From Phallus indusiatus (Eukaryota > Basidiomycota > Agaricomycetes > Phallales > Phallaceae): DNA of 64,000 nt. The notes under the pieces are model-generated. The model had not been told where the DNA came from, made no database searches, and saw only the letters and a program-made list of their open reading frames with translations. The translations under genes and the position numbers were made by a program. Below are positions 45,896 to 60,982 of the stretch, piece after piece (position 1 is the first letter of the stretch; each line of letters begins with the position of its first letter). Location of the stretch: the NCBI GenBank assembly GCA_027605045.1, contig JAQFWX010000018.1, positions 248,001 through 312,000 on the forward strand, given 5' to 3'.

Positions 45896-46177
45896 GCTTG
45901 AAAGCTGAATAAAATAAACATAAAATTCACGTTCAAAAATTTAGCGCCCACTCCCGTGACGCGAACTTATCAATTTCTCAGTTTCTTAATTTTCATTCTA
46001 TGAAAATATACGATGCAGAGGGAAAGTTTTATTTTTTGCTTCTTGTGCATTCTACATACAACTAACTAGAGAGAAACTTGAAAAAATAATATTATCTAAA
46101 AAATCATCATGTAAAAATATTATGATTTCCTAGTGTAAAGGATGAAGAGAAGAATCGAATCACATGTAAGAGAATGT

Positions 46178-48466
46178 TTAGTCCACCTAAAAGAGAAAAT
46201 ATTAGTTGGGAAAACGAGAATCATTAATACGAAACCTACCTCTTCGACACTTGGACCTTCACCGCCTGCGTCACCACCAGGGAATCCTCCTGGAGCACCA
46301 CCTGGGAAACCACCCGCACCTCCCGGGAAGCCACCAGCACCAGCGCCAGCACCGGCAGAACTGTAAAGTTTCTGCATAATAGGGTTGGCAACGGCCTCCA
46401 ATTCTTTCTGTCGGCTTTCGTATTCTTCCTTGGAAGCTTCTTGCGAAGCATCCAACCAGCTGATAGCGTCGTTGATGGCGGCTTCTAGTTTCTTCTTGTC
46501 CTCAGGATCGAATTTATCGGATAGTTTTTCGTCAGTGAGCGAGTTACGCAAGTTGTATGCATATGACTCGAATGCGTTTCTCATCTGAATACGTGATGTT
46601 GCGGCTTCATCCTCACCTAAACAATGTTGGGTCAATATTGTACATAAATGAAGCTTATGAATGACGCACTCTTATACTTCTCGGCTTCAGATACCATTCG
46701 TTCAATTTCTTCCTTGGACAAACGACCCTTGTCGTTGGTGATGGTGATACGATTGGATTTACCAGTTGTCTTATCAGCGGCGGAGACATTCAGAATACCG
46801 TTGGCATCAATATCGAAAGTGACTTCGATTTGGGGAACACCACGAGGAGCTGGTGGAATGCCCGATAATTCAAATTTGCCCAACAAGTTGTTGTCCTTGG
46901 TTCTAGCTCGTTCACCTTCATAGACTTGGATGAGGACTCCGGGTTGGTTATCCGAATAAGTTGAGAAAATCTCCGACTTTTTGGTCGGCACTGTCGTGTT
47001 ACGTTTGATAAGAGCAGTCATAACACCACCGGCAGTTTCAATACTAATTTGAAGTGAGTAAATAAACAGAATATATAATGTATTCAAGTGAACGTACCCC
47101 AATGACAAAGGCGCGACATCAAGAAGGAGTAGATCTTGTGTTTTTTCGGAAGTGTCACCAGAAAGGATAGCGGCTTGGACCGCAGCACCGTATGCGACGG
47201 CTTCATCGGGGTTAATACTACGATTAACTTCCCGACCTCCGAAGTAGTCACCGACTAATTTGATGATACGAGGAATACGAGTGGAACCGCCGACCATAAC
47301 GATTTCGTTAACATTAGATTTGTCGATCTTGGAATCACGGATAACTTTGTCGACAGGGTCCAAAGTAGAACGGAACAAATCTCCACAAAGTTCTTCGAAC
47401 CGAGCTCGAGTAATTGTTGTGTAGAAGTCGTTACCCTCGTACAAAGAGTCGATTTCAATAGAAGCTTGGGTAGAAGAAGAGAGTGTACGCTTGGCACGTT
47501 CACATGCGGTACGCAAACGACGTAGAGCACGAGCGTTGACGGAGAGATCCTTTTTATACTTGCGCTTGAATTCTTGCACGAAGTGGTTTACAAGACGATT
47601 ATCGAAATCTTCACCACCCAAGTGGGTATCACCTGCGGTGGCCTTGACTTCGAAAATCCCCTCTTCGATGGTTAGAAGCGAGACATCGAATGTACCCCCG
47701 CCCAAATCGAAGATCAGGACATTACGTTCACCGGTTACTTTCTTGTCAAGACCATACGCAATGGCAGCTGCTGTGGGTTCATTGATGATACGAAGAACGT
47801 TGAGTCCGGCAATTGTACCAGCATCCTTAGTAGCTTGTCTTTGGGAGTCATTGAAATAAGCAGGGACAGTAACGACGGCATTATTGGCGGAGTTGCCCAA
47901 GTAAGCCTCGGCAGTTTCTTTCATCTTTGTAAGGACCATGGAAGATATTTCCTCAGGGGTCTAACGCGACATGTCAGCGTCTACAAGGAAAGTGAGTGAC
48001 CGAGAAAAGAAACGTACAAAATCTTTAGTTTCGCCGCGATATTCCACTTGGATTATTGGTTTACCACCCTTGTTTATTACTTTGAAAGGGAAATGCTTGA
48101 TATCAGATTGAACTTCTGCGTCATCGAACTTGCGTCCAATGAGACGTTTAGCATCGAATACGCTGGATGCGAAATCAGTAATGAATCGTCAATATGATCA
48201 GGAGTCAAACAGAACGTACGTATTGTGGGGATTGAGAGCTACTTGATTCTTGGCGGCATCACCGATGAGACGTTCATTGTCAGTGAAGGCAACGTAGGAT
48301 GGAGTTGTTCGATTTCCTTGGTCGTTAGCGATGATTTCGACTCTGTCGTTTTGCCAGACACCAACACAGCTGAAGGACAGAAGTTCGAATCAGATATAAA
48401 CGTGTGCACAAAATAATAAACTTACGAGTATGTAGTGCCCAAGTCAATACCAATAGCTTTGGACAT
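46178..48466 (-). CDS. Cytosolic Hsp70 (Ssa type)
   Basis: Seven exons: 48466-48426, 48369-48220, 48162-48018, 47960-47098, 47043-46670, 46616-46240 and 46186-46178; 652 aa. It has the Hsp70 ATPase domain ([71 protein letters not shown]), the peptide-binding domain and a GGFPGG-rich linker ending in EEVD. There is no signal peptide or KDEL and the end is EEVD, so it is the cytosolic/nuclear chaperone. The final exon encodes only Val-Asp-stop. Two heat-shock elements lie upstream. Codon use looks more biased than that of its neighbours, as expected for an abundant protein (impression, not calculated). Confidence 0.97.
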
Positions 48467-48590
48467 GATGTTAGGATGTTTTGAGACGATAAAAGTGAGT
48501 AAAAGTTTTGGGAGAGAAAAGTGCTGGAGACATGGGGCGGCTCGCGCAAAGTTTTTATTTGAGTTGCCGAGGAATCCTGAAGAACCTTAC

Positions 48591-48600
48591 AGAAGATTCG
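48591..48600. promoter_or_regulatory. Heat-shock element 1
   Basis: aGAAgaTTCg is a perfect inverted pair of nGAAn units, the binding unit of heat-shock factor, about 125 bases upstream of the HSP70 ATG. Confidence 0.5.
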
Positions 48601-48676
48601 CGCTGTGCTGACATCATACGCGAACAACGGGCGCACACACGCGTCAATAGTATTAGTGACGTGCGCTTGCTTTCAG

Positions 48677-48686
48677 GTTCGAGAAG
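48677..48686. promoter_or_regulatory. Heat-shock element 2
   Basis: gTTCgaGAAg is a perfect tail-to-tail pair of heat-shock factor units, followed by an imperfect third unit (gTCC); about 210 bases upstream of the HSP70 ATG. Confidence 0.5.
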
Positions 48687-48932
48687 GTCCTTGCGTATGT
48701 TCGCACATAAATTATTTTCTTTCGTTTAAAAAAGAGACATCGCCATAATACGACAAAACAGTTCGAACAATCGTATGCCAGATCAAAGCCGCAGTAGATA
48801 AGTGAGAAAGAGAACGGAAATAGTTATAATGGCATGCAGAAGAAGGAAAAACTATTTAAGAAGTGTGTAAGGTGTTAACTCCAAATCATAGACATGTGCT
48901 TGTTATATCACTTTGCCGGATCAAGCCCTTTT

Positions 48933-51375
48933 TCAACTTTCTATTGGAGGTCCCGGTCTTTCATCGAGGCTCCGGTGTGCTTGCAAGTCACGCAGTACGG
49001 TTGGATCAACTAGGATAGGAAATCACTAACGAACTCCTTGTCGCATCAATTTTTTTAATCTTACCTGGCAAGACACTTCTTCTGCGTATGTGAGCCCCTG
49101 ACCCAAGCGGAGATCCAGGCTCATCTGCAACGCCTGGATCAGCCATGGGCGTTCTTTCAATCCCACTTTCGTCCAATGCGTCTCTGGGATCGATGGCTTC
49201 GCTTAGATCGATGGACAATTCTACGAAATCTTCCTCATCGATTGGTGGTGGTGGTGATGGGTATTCTTGCAAGAGTTCTGGGGGGACTTCTCCTCCCGCC
49301 GCATTTTTTAAAGCACTGTCTCGGAGCGTGTGCCAGCCCTCATATCTTTGAATTAATCTTTGCCGTTCACTGTCCCCCATAAGATAATGTTAGATAACGG
49401 AAAGTGTGACAGCAAAACGAGGACTTGCCGAACACGGTTTTCTTTGTATTGTTGCATGCACTCGTCAAACATATCAGGATTAATCTCCATAAATAGCTTC
49501 AAAGCGTTGTATACCATGCCATGTATCGTCCTAGGAATTAAGCAATGAGGTACATGATAAACTATTAGGAGCTAAATAATGGCTTACCGATTCCAATGGG
49601 TTTTGGAGTTCTGGTATAGAGCAGGGAAAACAATCGGAAGAATAACAGCCAGGTTATCTCCCATCAGGTTGACAATATATTCATTATTCCAGTAGTACAG
49701 GGCTCGTTCAGCGACTTGAAAATGTTGACTATTGATACACCGCGCCAGTTGTGTGAAGAGAGGAACCTGGATCTTCACGAACTCCGCAGGATCGATAACA
49801 TCCAGAATCTCCTCCACCTCGTTCAAGAACATTACTTCTTTAGGAGAGTTCACTTTGGGCCAATATCGTAAGAGGCCTAATAAAACTTCTTCCGTCAGGC
49901 CAGGGTCCTTTTCCAAAAATTGAACAACACAGTACGCCAGCTGTGGATGATATAGAGATAGTGATTTAACTTTATGAAGGGGTATCAAGACACGTGTAAG
50001 AAAGGTTTTGTGTTCATCCTTCAAGGGCAAAGCGAAGCCGTTGATTATCGATCCAAGAATTTCGAGCAATTCGGCAATCCCATTATGCCGTTCCGTTTCA
50101 TAAATGAACTGGAAAAACACGTTGTTGATGGAACGTCGAATGAAGGCACGTAGATTGAGAAATTTTCCGTAAATACGATGTAAGGTGGTCTTCAGGAAAT
50201 CTCGTTCTCGAGGGTCTTCACTGTCAAAAAGTTCCAGTAAGTTTAGTATGAATAATGAATCGATGTATTTTTTTGCGAGATTAGTGTTAAAGTCCGGGCT
50301 TTCGACAAATCTCAAAAAGAACTCATAGACGATTTGTAGATGAGGCCAAGCGAGCTCTAACACTGGTTCGTCTTCTTCCGGGTCAAAGGCATCACCAGTG
50401 GGATTAACAGGAGGTGGTATGGAACGAAACAAATTAGTGGCAAACTATGTGGCAAGTGCCAAAGTTAACCATCAGGTTTAAAAAAGCATCAAAATGTTTG
50501 GGGCTAACCATATTAACCACCTCTGGGTATATACTATCCGTGATAACACCTCGTTGTGTTGCAACATATTCTAGCAATTCGTGCAGAGCTTGTGCCTTGA
50601 TTTGCTTGCCTTTCAAATGTGCACTTGCATCATTAAAATCGAACAAGACCGAACATTGGTGTAATTTGCGAACAAATAAAGCCGGCCGCCCTTCCGCAGA
50701 GACCTCTGTGTCTGAGTATCAGAAAAAAATGATGCAAGGAGAAAAATAATCAATACTTACCAGAGAAACTTGGTAATTTTTCAATTTCAGTAGGTTCCGT
50801 AACGACGATTCGACTGCTCCGTTGTTTTCTCGGCGGTTTACCCACAAGAGGTATGGTATCCTTGGGTGTTGCAGTTCTTAACCGATTGAGAGTCGTGTTT
50901 CGTAGAGGCGCGTTATCATTCGGTTGCAAGTTTCGGTCCGAATTGAGAGACGTTTTTCCAGAGGGGACGGTTTCTCCCTGGGGATCAGGACTGACGACTA
51001 CAATAGGCGGCGCAGGTGAACCTCTCTCGCCCGAGTATCGCCGATCAGGATTTGGAAGACCTGCAGGAGAGTTTGTGCGATTTGAAGCATTGTTCAAAGA
51101 TGCAGAGGAAACTGCAGCAGAGCCCTGAGTGGGACCAGATGGAGCCGACCTGGACCCGAAGGAGTTTGACTGAGAGGTGGAGGTACCATTGTTATTATTG
51201 CTCCGGGGCTGATCGGAACTGGGGCTTTGACGCGATTGCTGAGAATTCTTCCTTGCTAACTAGTTGATCATATACGCGACAAGAAAGGCAGCAAGAGAAG
51301 ATTGAGCAACTGTTTCGAGTGATGATATCCAAAACGACACGGTAAACGTACCAAAGTTTTTTTAATGCTTTTCAT
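48933..51375 (-). CDS. RTS1: PP2A regulatory subunit B56 (Rts1/Par1 type)
   Basis: Exons: 51375-51352, 51247 (or 51255)-50761, 50705-50509, 50444-49588, 49530-49425, about 49374-49065 and 49009-48933; roughly 685 aa. A Ser/Asn-rich N-terminus leads to the B56 helical repeat domain: [60 protein letters not shown] and [21 protein letters not shown]56 subunits direct PP2A to LxxIxE-containing substrates and in yeast act in stress response and at centromeres. Two points are unsettled. Exon 2 needs either the second donor GTTTAC with acceptor 51256 or the acceptor before 51247. Exon 6 joins in frame only from a non-AG site near 49375; the nearby canonical AG at 49371-49370 would put a stop codon in frame. 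Confidence 0.88.
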
Positions 51376-52094
51376 GGATGAAAGAGGAAAAACACGACTA
51401 TGCTGTCGATATGAACGTCGAAACCACAGCTATGGGAGTTAATGATCTTTGGGAGCTGACGAGACAAGATAAAACAACGACGATGCACAACCGCTAATGG
51501 TCGGGTTGGCGTGCGAGTCGAAGCTCGGCGTCTATCCTACCTACGCTTTTCGCACCCAGCCTAGCAGAAATTTTTGAGTGGCATACGATTGAAAATGATG
51601 GGATGATCTTGGAGTTCATGGCAGTCTATATTAAATTAACTTCCGCAAAATTCGGATGCTCCGAAGTCAACTTACAGCCAGGTTTTTGCTACACACTGTG
51701 TCCTTTACGCTACCGGCATGCTGTATTATGTAACTGCCTAATGTCACGTCGTCGTCTTGTCACACGCTCTCAGGGTTTCTGATCTTTCAAGTTGAATATG
51801 TCTGGTGCGTGCATTGGAACACTCTTCTGCGTCGCGACTGACAGTGAATTCTGCAGCGGTTTACTCGGTATATACCTCGCCATTTCATCCTCCAATCCCG
51901 GGTCATCTCCCCACGCTGATAGTCACGCCTCACGGTGTGTTCGAGTTTGATAAACCCAGACATACTGATCCTTAAATATTCCGCAGGAAGTCCTCACAAT
52001 ATTCTCTACTCATATTTGCATACCAACTTTGTAGCTTCTCTTTATTTATCGTTGATCTCTTCTCTCTTTTTTAACTAACATGTCCCCATCCTAG
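51376..52094. other. Divergent intergenic region: B56 / proline-rich protein
   Basis: About 720 bases carrying the B56 promoter and the 5' end of the next gene. An ATGTCTG followed by GTGCGT at 51799-51811 looks like a first exon (Met-Ser-Gly), but its phase does not match the exon at 52095, so the true first exon of the downstream gene is unresolved. Confidence 0.4.
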
Positions 52095-53259
52095 AATACC
52101 GAGAACTATCTTCTGACCCCATCACCCCAGGGAGAGTTATGCGTAGCCAAACTATTCCCTCCGAAACAATTGCCGAACAATAGCAAGTCCACCACCGTTT
52201 CTGATCCAGGCCATGGCTCGGGCTCTTCTCATCGCGCTGTGCGCTGTGAGGCTTCGCGTAATTTGAAATGGACTATCAACAACACCGGGGTCATGTCCCC
52301 AATCTATAAACTCTCTCTTCCATCTCCAGATAATACTGATCTGCCTTTATTCCAAATTTCTAAACCCAATCCGAATGCGGTTTTTTGGAGCATGTTTTAC
52401 TTTGCATATGCAGGTCATAATATACCACCAAAACGTATCGAGTTTGGGAAGATCCAGAAGAACCCTGCTGGTCCAGGCGGAGGAGGTACCCGCATCTCTA
52501 TTACCGGAAAAACTTCGGAAGAGAAGGCCGTCTGGCAAACCTTGGGTGAAGGCAATGAGGACTGTGTCGAATGGGTCGTACTATGCGCGGCCTTGAACCT
52601 TCTCGAGTAATTTCACCCCTTCATCATTCTCCGTGATATTTATAATTTTGTTCAGTGACGAATTATTCAAAGCTTCGGAAAAAAATCCTTCTGTTCTCGG
52701 TGCTGCTCCGCCATCTAGGCCTGGGCCTGGACCTGTTCAGCCTCAAGGTGTATCCTTGCGCGATCCAGGACCAGCACCCCCTCCTGGACCTGGAGCTCCT
52801 CATGGTTTGCAACAACCCCACCAACATCAGCAGCCTGTAACACAGCGTCCCATGCAACAACCTCCGCAAGCCGGCGCCCCATTCCAACAGCGGTTCCCCC
52901 CTCCCGGACAAGGACCAGTCCCACCGCCCGGGCCAATGCCTCCTCAGTCTCATTTGCAACAAGGTAACCCGGGAGCTCCAAGATACCCTCCCGGCGGGCT
53001 CCAGTCTCCGATGGGTCCTGCTCAACCTTCTCTGGGTGCTAACGGTTCACATCCCCAGTCTTTCAACCCTCCTCCACCTCAAGGTTTTAATAATCAACCA
53101 TCTCAGGGTCCACCTTTACAGAACTTCAGTGGCCCACCAGGCCAAGGCTTCCCGCATCCTGGATCAGCTCCTAATGATCCACAATTTGCTGGGAACTTCG
53201 TGTCGCAAGGTCGTCCAGCTGTTAATTATCCAGGTCCTGTTCAGCCTCGACGATTCTAA
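52095..53259 (+). CDS. Conserved fungal protein with proline/glutamine-rich tail (5' end unresolved)
   Basis: Exons 52095-52606 and 52656-53259 encode 371 residues; the first exon is missing from the model. The acceptor at 52095 is preceded by a textbook CTAAC branch site (in ttaactaacatg) and CTAG. The folded half contains YLLTPSPQGELCVAKLFPPK, LKWTINNTGVMSPIYKLSLP, AVFWSMFYFAYAGHNIPPKR, GKIQKNPAGPGGGGTRISI and GEGNEDCVEWVVLCAALNLL. I recognise this as an uncharacterised protein conserved in fungi, with no function I can name. The last 200 residues are Pro/Gln/Gly-rich, as in proteins that join membrane-less assemblies or actin/endocytic coats, but that is only an analogy. Confidence 0.7.
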
Positions 53260-53466
53260 CCACTCTATCATCATTTACTTGATTCTGGCTGCCATTAGTT
53301 TGAATTCTGCTTGCTTCGCTTCTCCCTTTGTTGTTTTTCATAGTCAAATTTTTTACATGCAGTTCTTCTGTTGATACCCAATTTACATAGTGAATTATAT
53401 CGATCTGCGAAGATAAGCCTACGGAGAACTACTTAGTCATCCGGCTAGAGCTGTATCATGTGAAGT

Positions 53467-55581
53467 TTAAGATTTAATCAATTGTTCCAACACGTCCATG
53501 GAAACAGCTGCATTCAGTTGTAAGAGCGTACGCTGTGCACCATGACTTATTGACTTACATTTAGGACGTTCCAAAGGAAGACCAAGTGCTAAAACGAGAA
53601 TTAATGTCATGAGAAGCCCCAGGCGTAGTAGAATCCACGCACCTCGATCCCAGATGTACTGGGTCAAAGCCCCGATGGCTGTAACCAGGTTAGAGCTAAT
53701 TGCTAAAAATCGACACCTTTCATACCTCTAGACACTCCAAATATCACAGTATAATACTATTTTAAATATGAGCATATGATACTTGGGTTATCAATTATGG
53801 TTACTTGCCTTGAACTCATTTAACCCATAGTGGTAAAGAAGGCAACCAGAAGTTGCGTCAACGTTGGGATACGGATTTTTAGTCTGTTGCAGTCAGCGAT
53901 ACGTCCCCAGCAGATTACAAAGAAAAAGACCAACGCACTTTCCCGTGCTCTATTAAAACACCAGGAGCAACCTCGTATGTCTAAGATTTTGTTCGGAAAT
54001 CGCATTCATTGACTTATTCGTGTTCAATATTCTTACCCTCTTTACTAATTGAATTATGGGGCTAGACGCGAGCGCGGGATCTTCATCAACGAATTCTTGT
54101 AGCGCAATAAACCGGGGATCTGCCTTCCGTAGAACACCATGTCCGTACCTACAAAAATTGCAGTGCTTCACTGTTCAGAAATACCAGATCACATACCCAG
54201 GAATGACCTGACCAGATTTCAAAGTCTTCCATATGTAGTTCTTAATCTGCTCATGTGTCCCGTCGGCACCAATCTCATCCTGCATTGCCAGCATCCAACG
54301 CAGGACCTCTTGATTAGCAAGTCTAGTCATTTGATTGCTTGAATATCCACAAATACATTAACAATTGATATTCTTACCCGTGTAAGGGCCCGGCTAAGCC
54401 TTGTAAGGCTGCGGAATAACTGAGGAATGGATCGCTCAATGCGGAGCCTACGAGGTGTGCAGTATGTGCAGACACGTTCCCGCCTTCGTGATCTCCATGA
54501 AGCGCTATGTACAACCTTAGATACTCGGTCAAGCTATGGTTATCACCATAACCCAGGAGATTAACGTAATTCCCTAAAGACACAGCGTTTGAAGTGGTTT
54601 TGGATCCAAAGTAAAGCGGTCATACCGACTAGATCTGTGTCCTTGTCAATGGCGGAGGATAAATTACCGTTGCGATAAACATTCGAATAAATCCTAGCTG
54701 CTAAAACTGGTAACTTGGCAAGAAGGTCCAAAGAGTCTTCAAAAGCATGGATCCAATATTCCGTTTTTGGTATTCCCCGTTCGTAAGCAGCGGCAAACTT
54801 GCTGTCGTGATTAAGCGCAGCGACACCAATGGACAATTGGGTCATTGGATGTAATGTCTTTGGCAATCTATCGATATAAACATCTCATAAAAACCCACAG
54901 ATACGACAGAGTAGCTTACGAATCAATTATAGCCTTGGCATATTGAGGTAATTCTCCTCGTTGTGCGAGCTCTCGGGACAAGTCTCGTGTTTGCTCTACC
55001 GTCGGAATGTTTCCAGTAAGCAAAAACCAAAACATGGATTCCAGTATCATTTCCTTCCCGCCTTCGGCTGCTGGTAGAACTTTTTTACAGTCCGAGATGG
55101 AAAGGCCATGGAAACGTATACCCTATGATTCCAGTTATAGCAGAGACAAATATCAAATCAAGTAAATACCTCATTCGGATCGAGTACAGATGCTTCCCAG
55201 AGCATGGCTTTGAGACCGCGCATTCCTCCGATAACATTTTCCACCTGTCCAGCAATGGTTATGCTCTAGTTTATCGACTTGTATGGCCTGGACATAAGTT
55301 ACCTTGATTTCGCCAATAGTCTTCTGTGAATGCTCGGATTTCTACGAATGTTAGAACATTAGTGTATGATAATTGTGCAGGGCTGTGTCGTTTAACTTTC
55401 AGACTTACCAGCCTCTGAAGACGAATCCGTTTTTCGGGGATAATTTCCTTTAGAGTCTCTTTGAGGCTCTGTGTTATGTTAGCCTGAGCCTTTCGAACGC
55501 ACAATCAACGATACGCACCAAACTGGAATTAAATCTGACATGTTTTTGCTTGAAAAGGGCTCGATGCAATGAGGATATCAT
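53467..55581 (-). CDS. Mitochondrial citrate synthase family, probably 2-methylcitrate synthase
   Basis: Fifteen exons: 55581-55519, 55468-55409, 55341-55303, 55244-55170, 55122-54920, 54867-54626, 54573-54378, 54322-54197, 54148-54037, 53971-53939, 53883-53809, 53756-53726, 53678-53643, 53588-53559 and 53507-53467; 453 aa. The start [20 protein letters not shown] is a clear mitochondrial import signal. Core motifs: [20 protein letters not shown] (first catalytic His), [15 protein letters not shown] (second His) and [11 protein letters not shown] (catalytic Asp). The [12 protein letters not shown] pattern, '[11 protein letters not shown]' and the C-terminus [13 protein letters not shown] look more like fungal 2-methylcitrate synthase (propionyl-CoA detoxification) than housekeeping citrate synthase. 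Both use oxaloacetate and an acyl-CoA. The intron after 53809 starts GCAAGT. It diverges from SEC66 with 103 bases between. Confidence 0.88.
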
Positions 55582-55684
55582 ACGCCGCAAACTGAATATT
55601 ATGTAAACGTGGCACTTCAAAAACCCTTCTAATCATTAAATCTCTACTCTTTATACTTGAACAAAGGAAAAGCAAAACAGTAGC

Positions 55685-56518
55685 ATGACATCGCTACTGG
55701 TGCCCGTTTTATATATTTGCAGTTTAGTAGGAGCCCTGTATATAACTAGTCGAATTTACAGGAGAAGCCAGGCAGGTAAGTTAAAGTACTTCCTGTCGAC
55801 TTGACAAATATGGCTCAGCGTTTGCACACACAGCTCGCCTTCAAAAGGATCCTTGGTGGCCCACTCATCCCGAACGAGATCTATATATCACTTTGCTGCA
55901 ACAGACGAACCCCGAAGCCCCAGAATATCTTCTAAAAGCGGCACTCATACAACGTGCAACCACTGACGTCAAACGTCTCCAGTCCATTCGGGAAGGTAAA
56001 CAAGCAGCAGCGGCACTAGTTCAAAAAGGAAGTCTAGGAGATGACCTCCTGACACGATTGACGACAGCGGAGAAGGAGCTTCAAGCGGAATTACTTGAAG
56101 TTGTTGCTGAGGCTAATTCTTTCAAACAAGGATGGGGGCAGTACATCTTTGCGAACGCGAGCGAGATGATTGTCAACGAAAAAACAAGAGAGTCTTTCGA
56201 GTCTCTTTCCAAGGTACAATCCGAACTAGGTATGATTTTGTGTTTCTAGCTGTCAGTAGGTGTTTCGTCGTAATACCGTCCACTATAGCAATCAAGTATA
56301 ACCGAAGGAAGAAATTTCGGGCTGTTGAAAACGATCACCTCAATGTAGACACGGAAACCAATTCTGATCTTCGTCCTTCTACACCAATTACAGATTCAGA
56401 AGATGTCAGTGCTTCCCAAACACCAGTAAGTGTATACTTTGAAAAAAGGTTCAAAGTTTGTGTCTGATATTATCTCTTTAAGAATTCGAAAAAGAAACGG
56501 GGCAAAAAGCGGAAATAG
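55685..56518 (+). CDS. SEC66: Sec66 (Sec71), subunit of the ER post-translational translocon
   Basis: Four exons: 55685-55775, 55819-56229, 56289-56425 and 56483-56518; 224 aa. One N-terminal membrane helix (TSLLVPVLYICSLVGALYIT) is followed by the conserved cytosolic domain: RLQKDPWWPTHPERDLYITL, EYLLKAALIQRATTDVKRLQ, KGSLGDDLLTRLTTAEKELQ and SFKQGWGQYIFANASEM. Sec66 works with Sec62, Sec63 and Sec72 beside Sec61 to import proteins into the ER after translation. The C-terminus is strongly basic (NSKKKRGKKRK). Length and topology match the fungal family. Confidence 0.88.
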
Positions 56519-56699
56519 ACACCAGTATGGGTGCTATGCTCAATACATAGTCTTTTCCTGTAATGCATCCTGAGTTTATATCAGCTATTATTCATGCATC
56601 CATTAAAGTCGGGTAAATAGTACATATGGTTCTTTACGTAGATCAGAAACAAGTAAGAAATCAATGCAAAGAAATCAGGTTCTTTAAGCATTTGGTGCT

Positions 56700-60982
<4,283 letters not shown>

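Larger units (their letters stand above)
48467..48932. promoter_or_regulatory. HSP70 promoter region
   Basis: 466 bases between the HSP70 start and the end of the B56 gene. It contains two good heat-shock elements, listed separately. No coding sequence is supported; the 48508-48729 plus-strand frame is chance. Confidence 0.55.
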
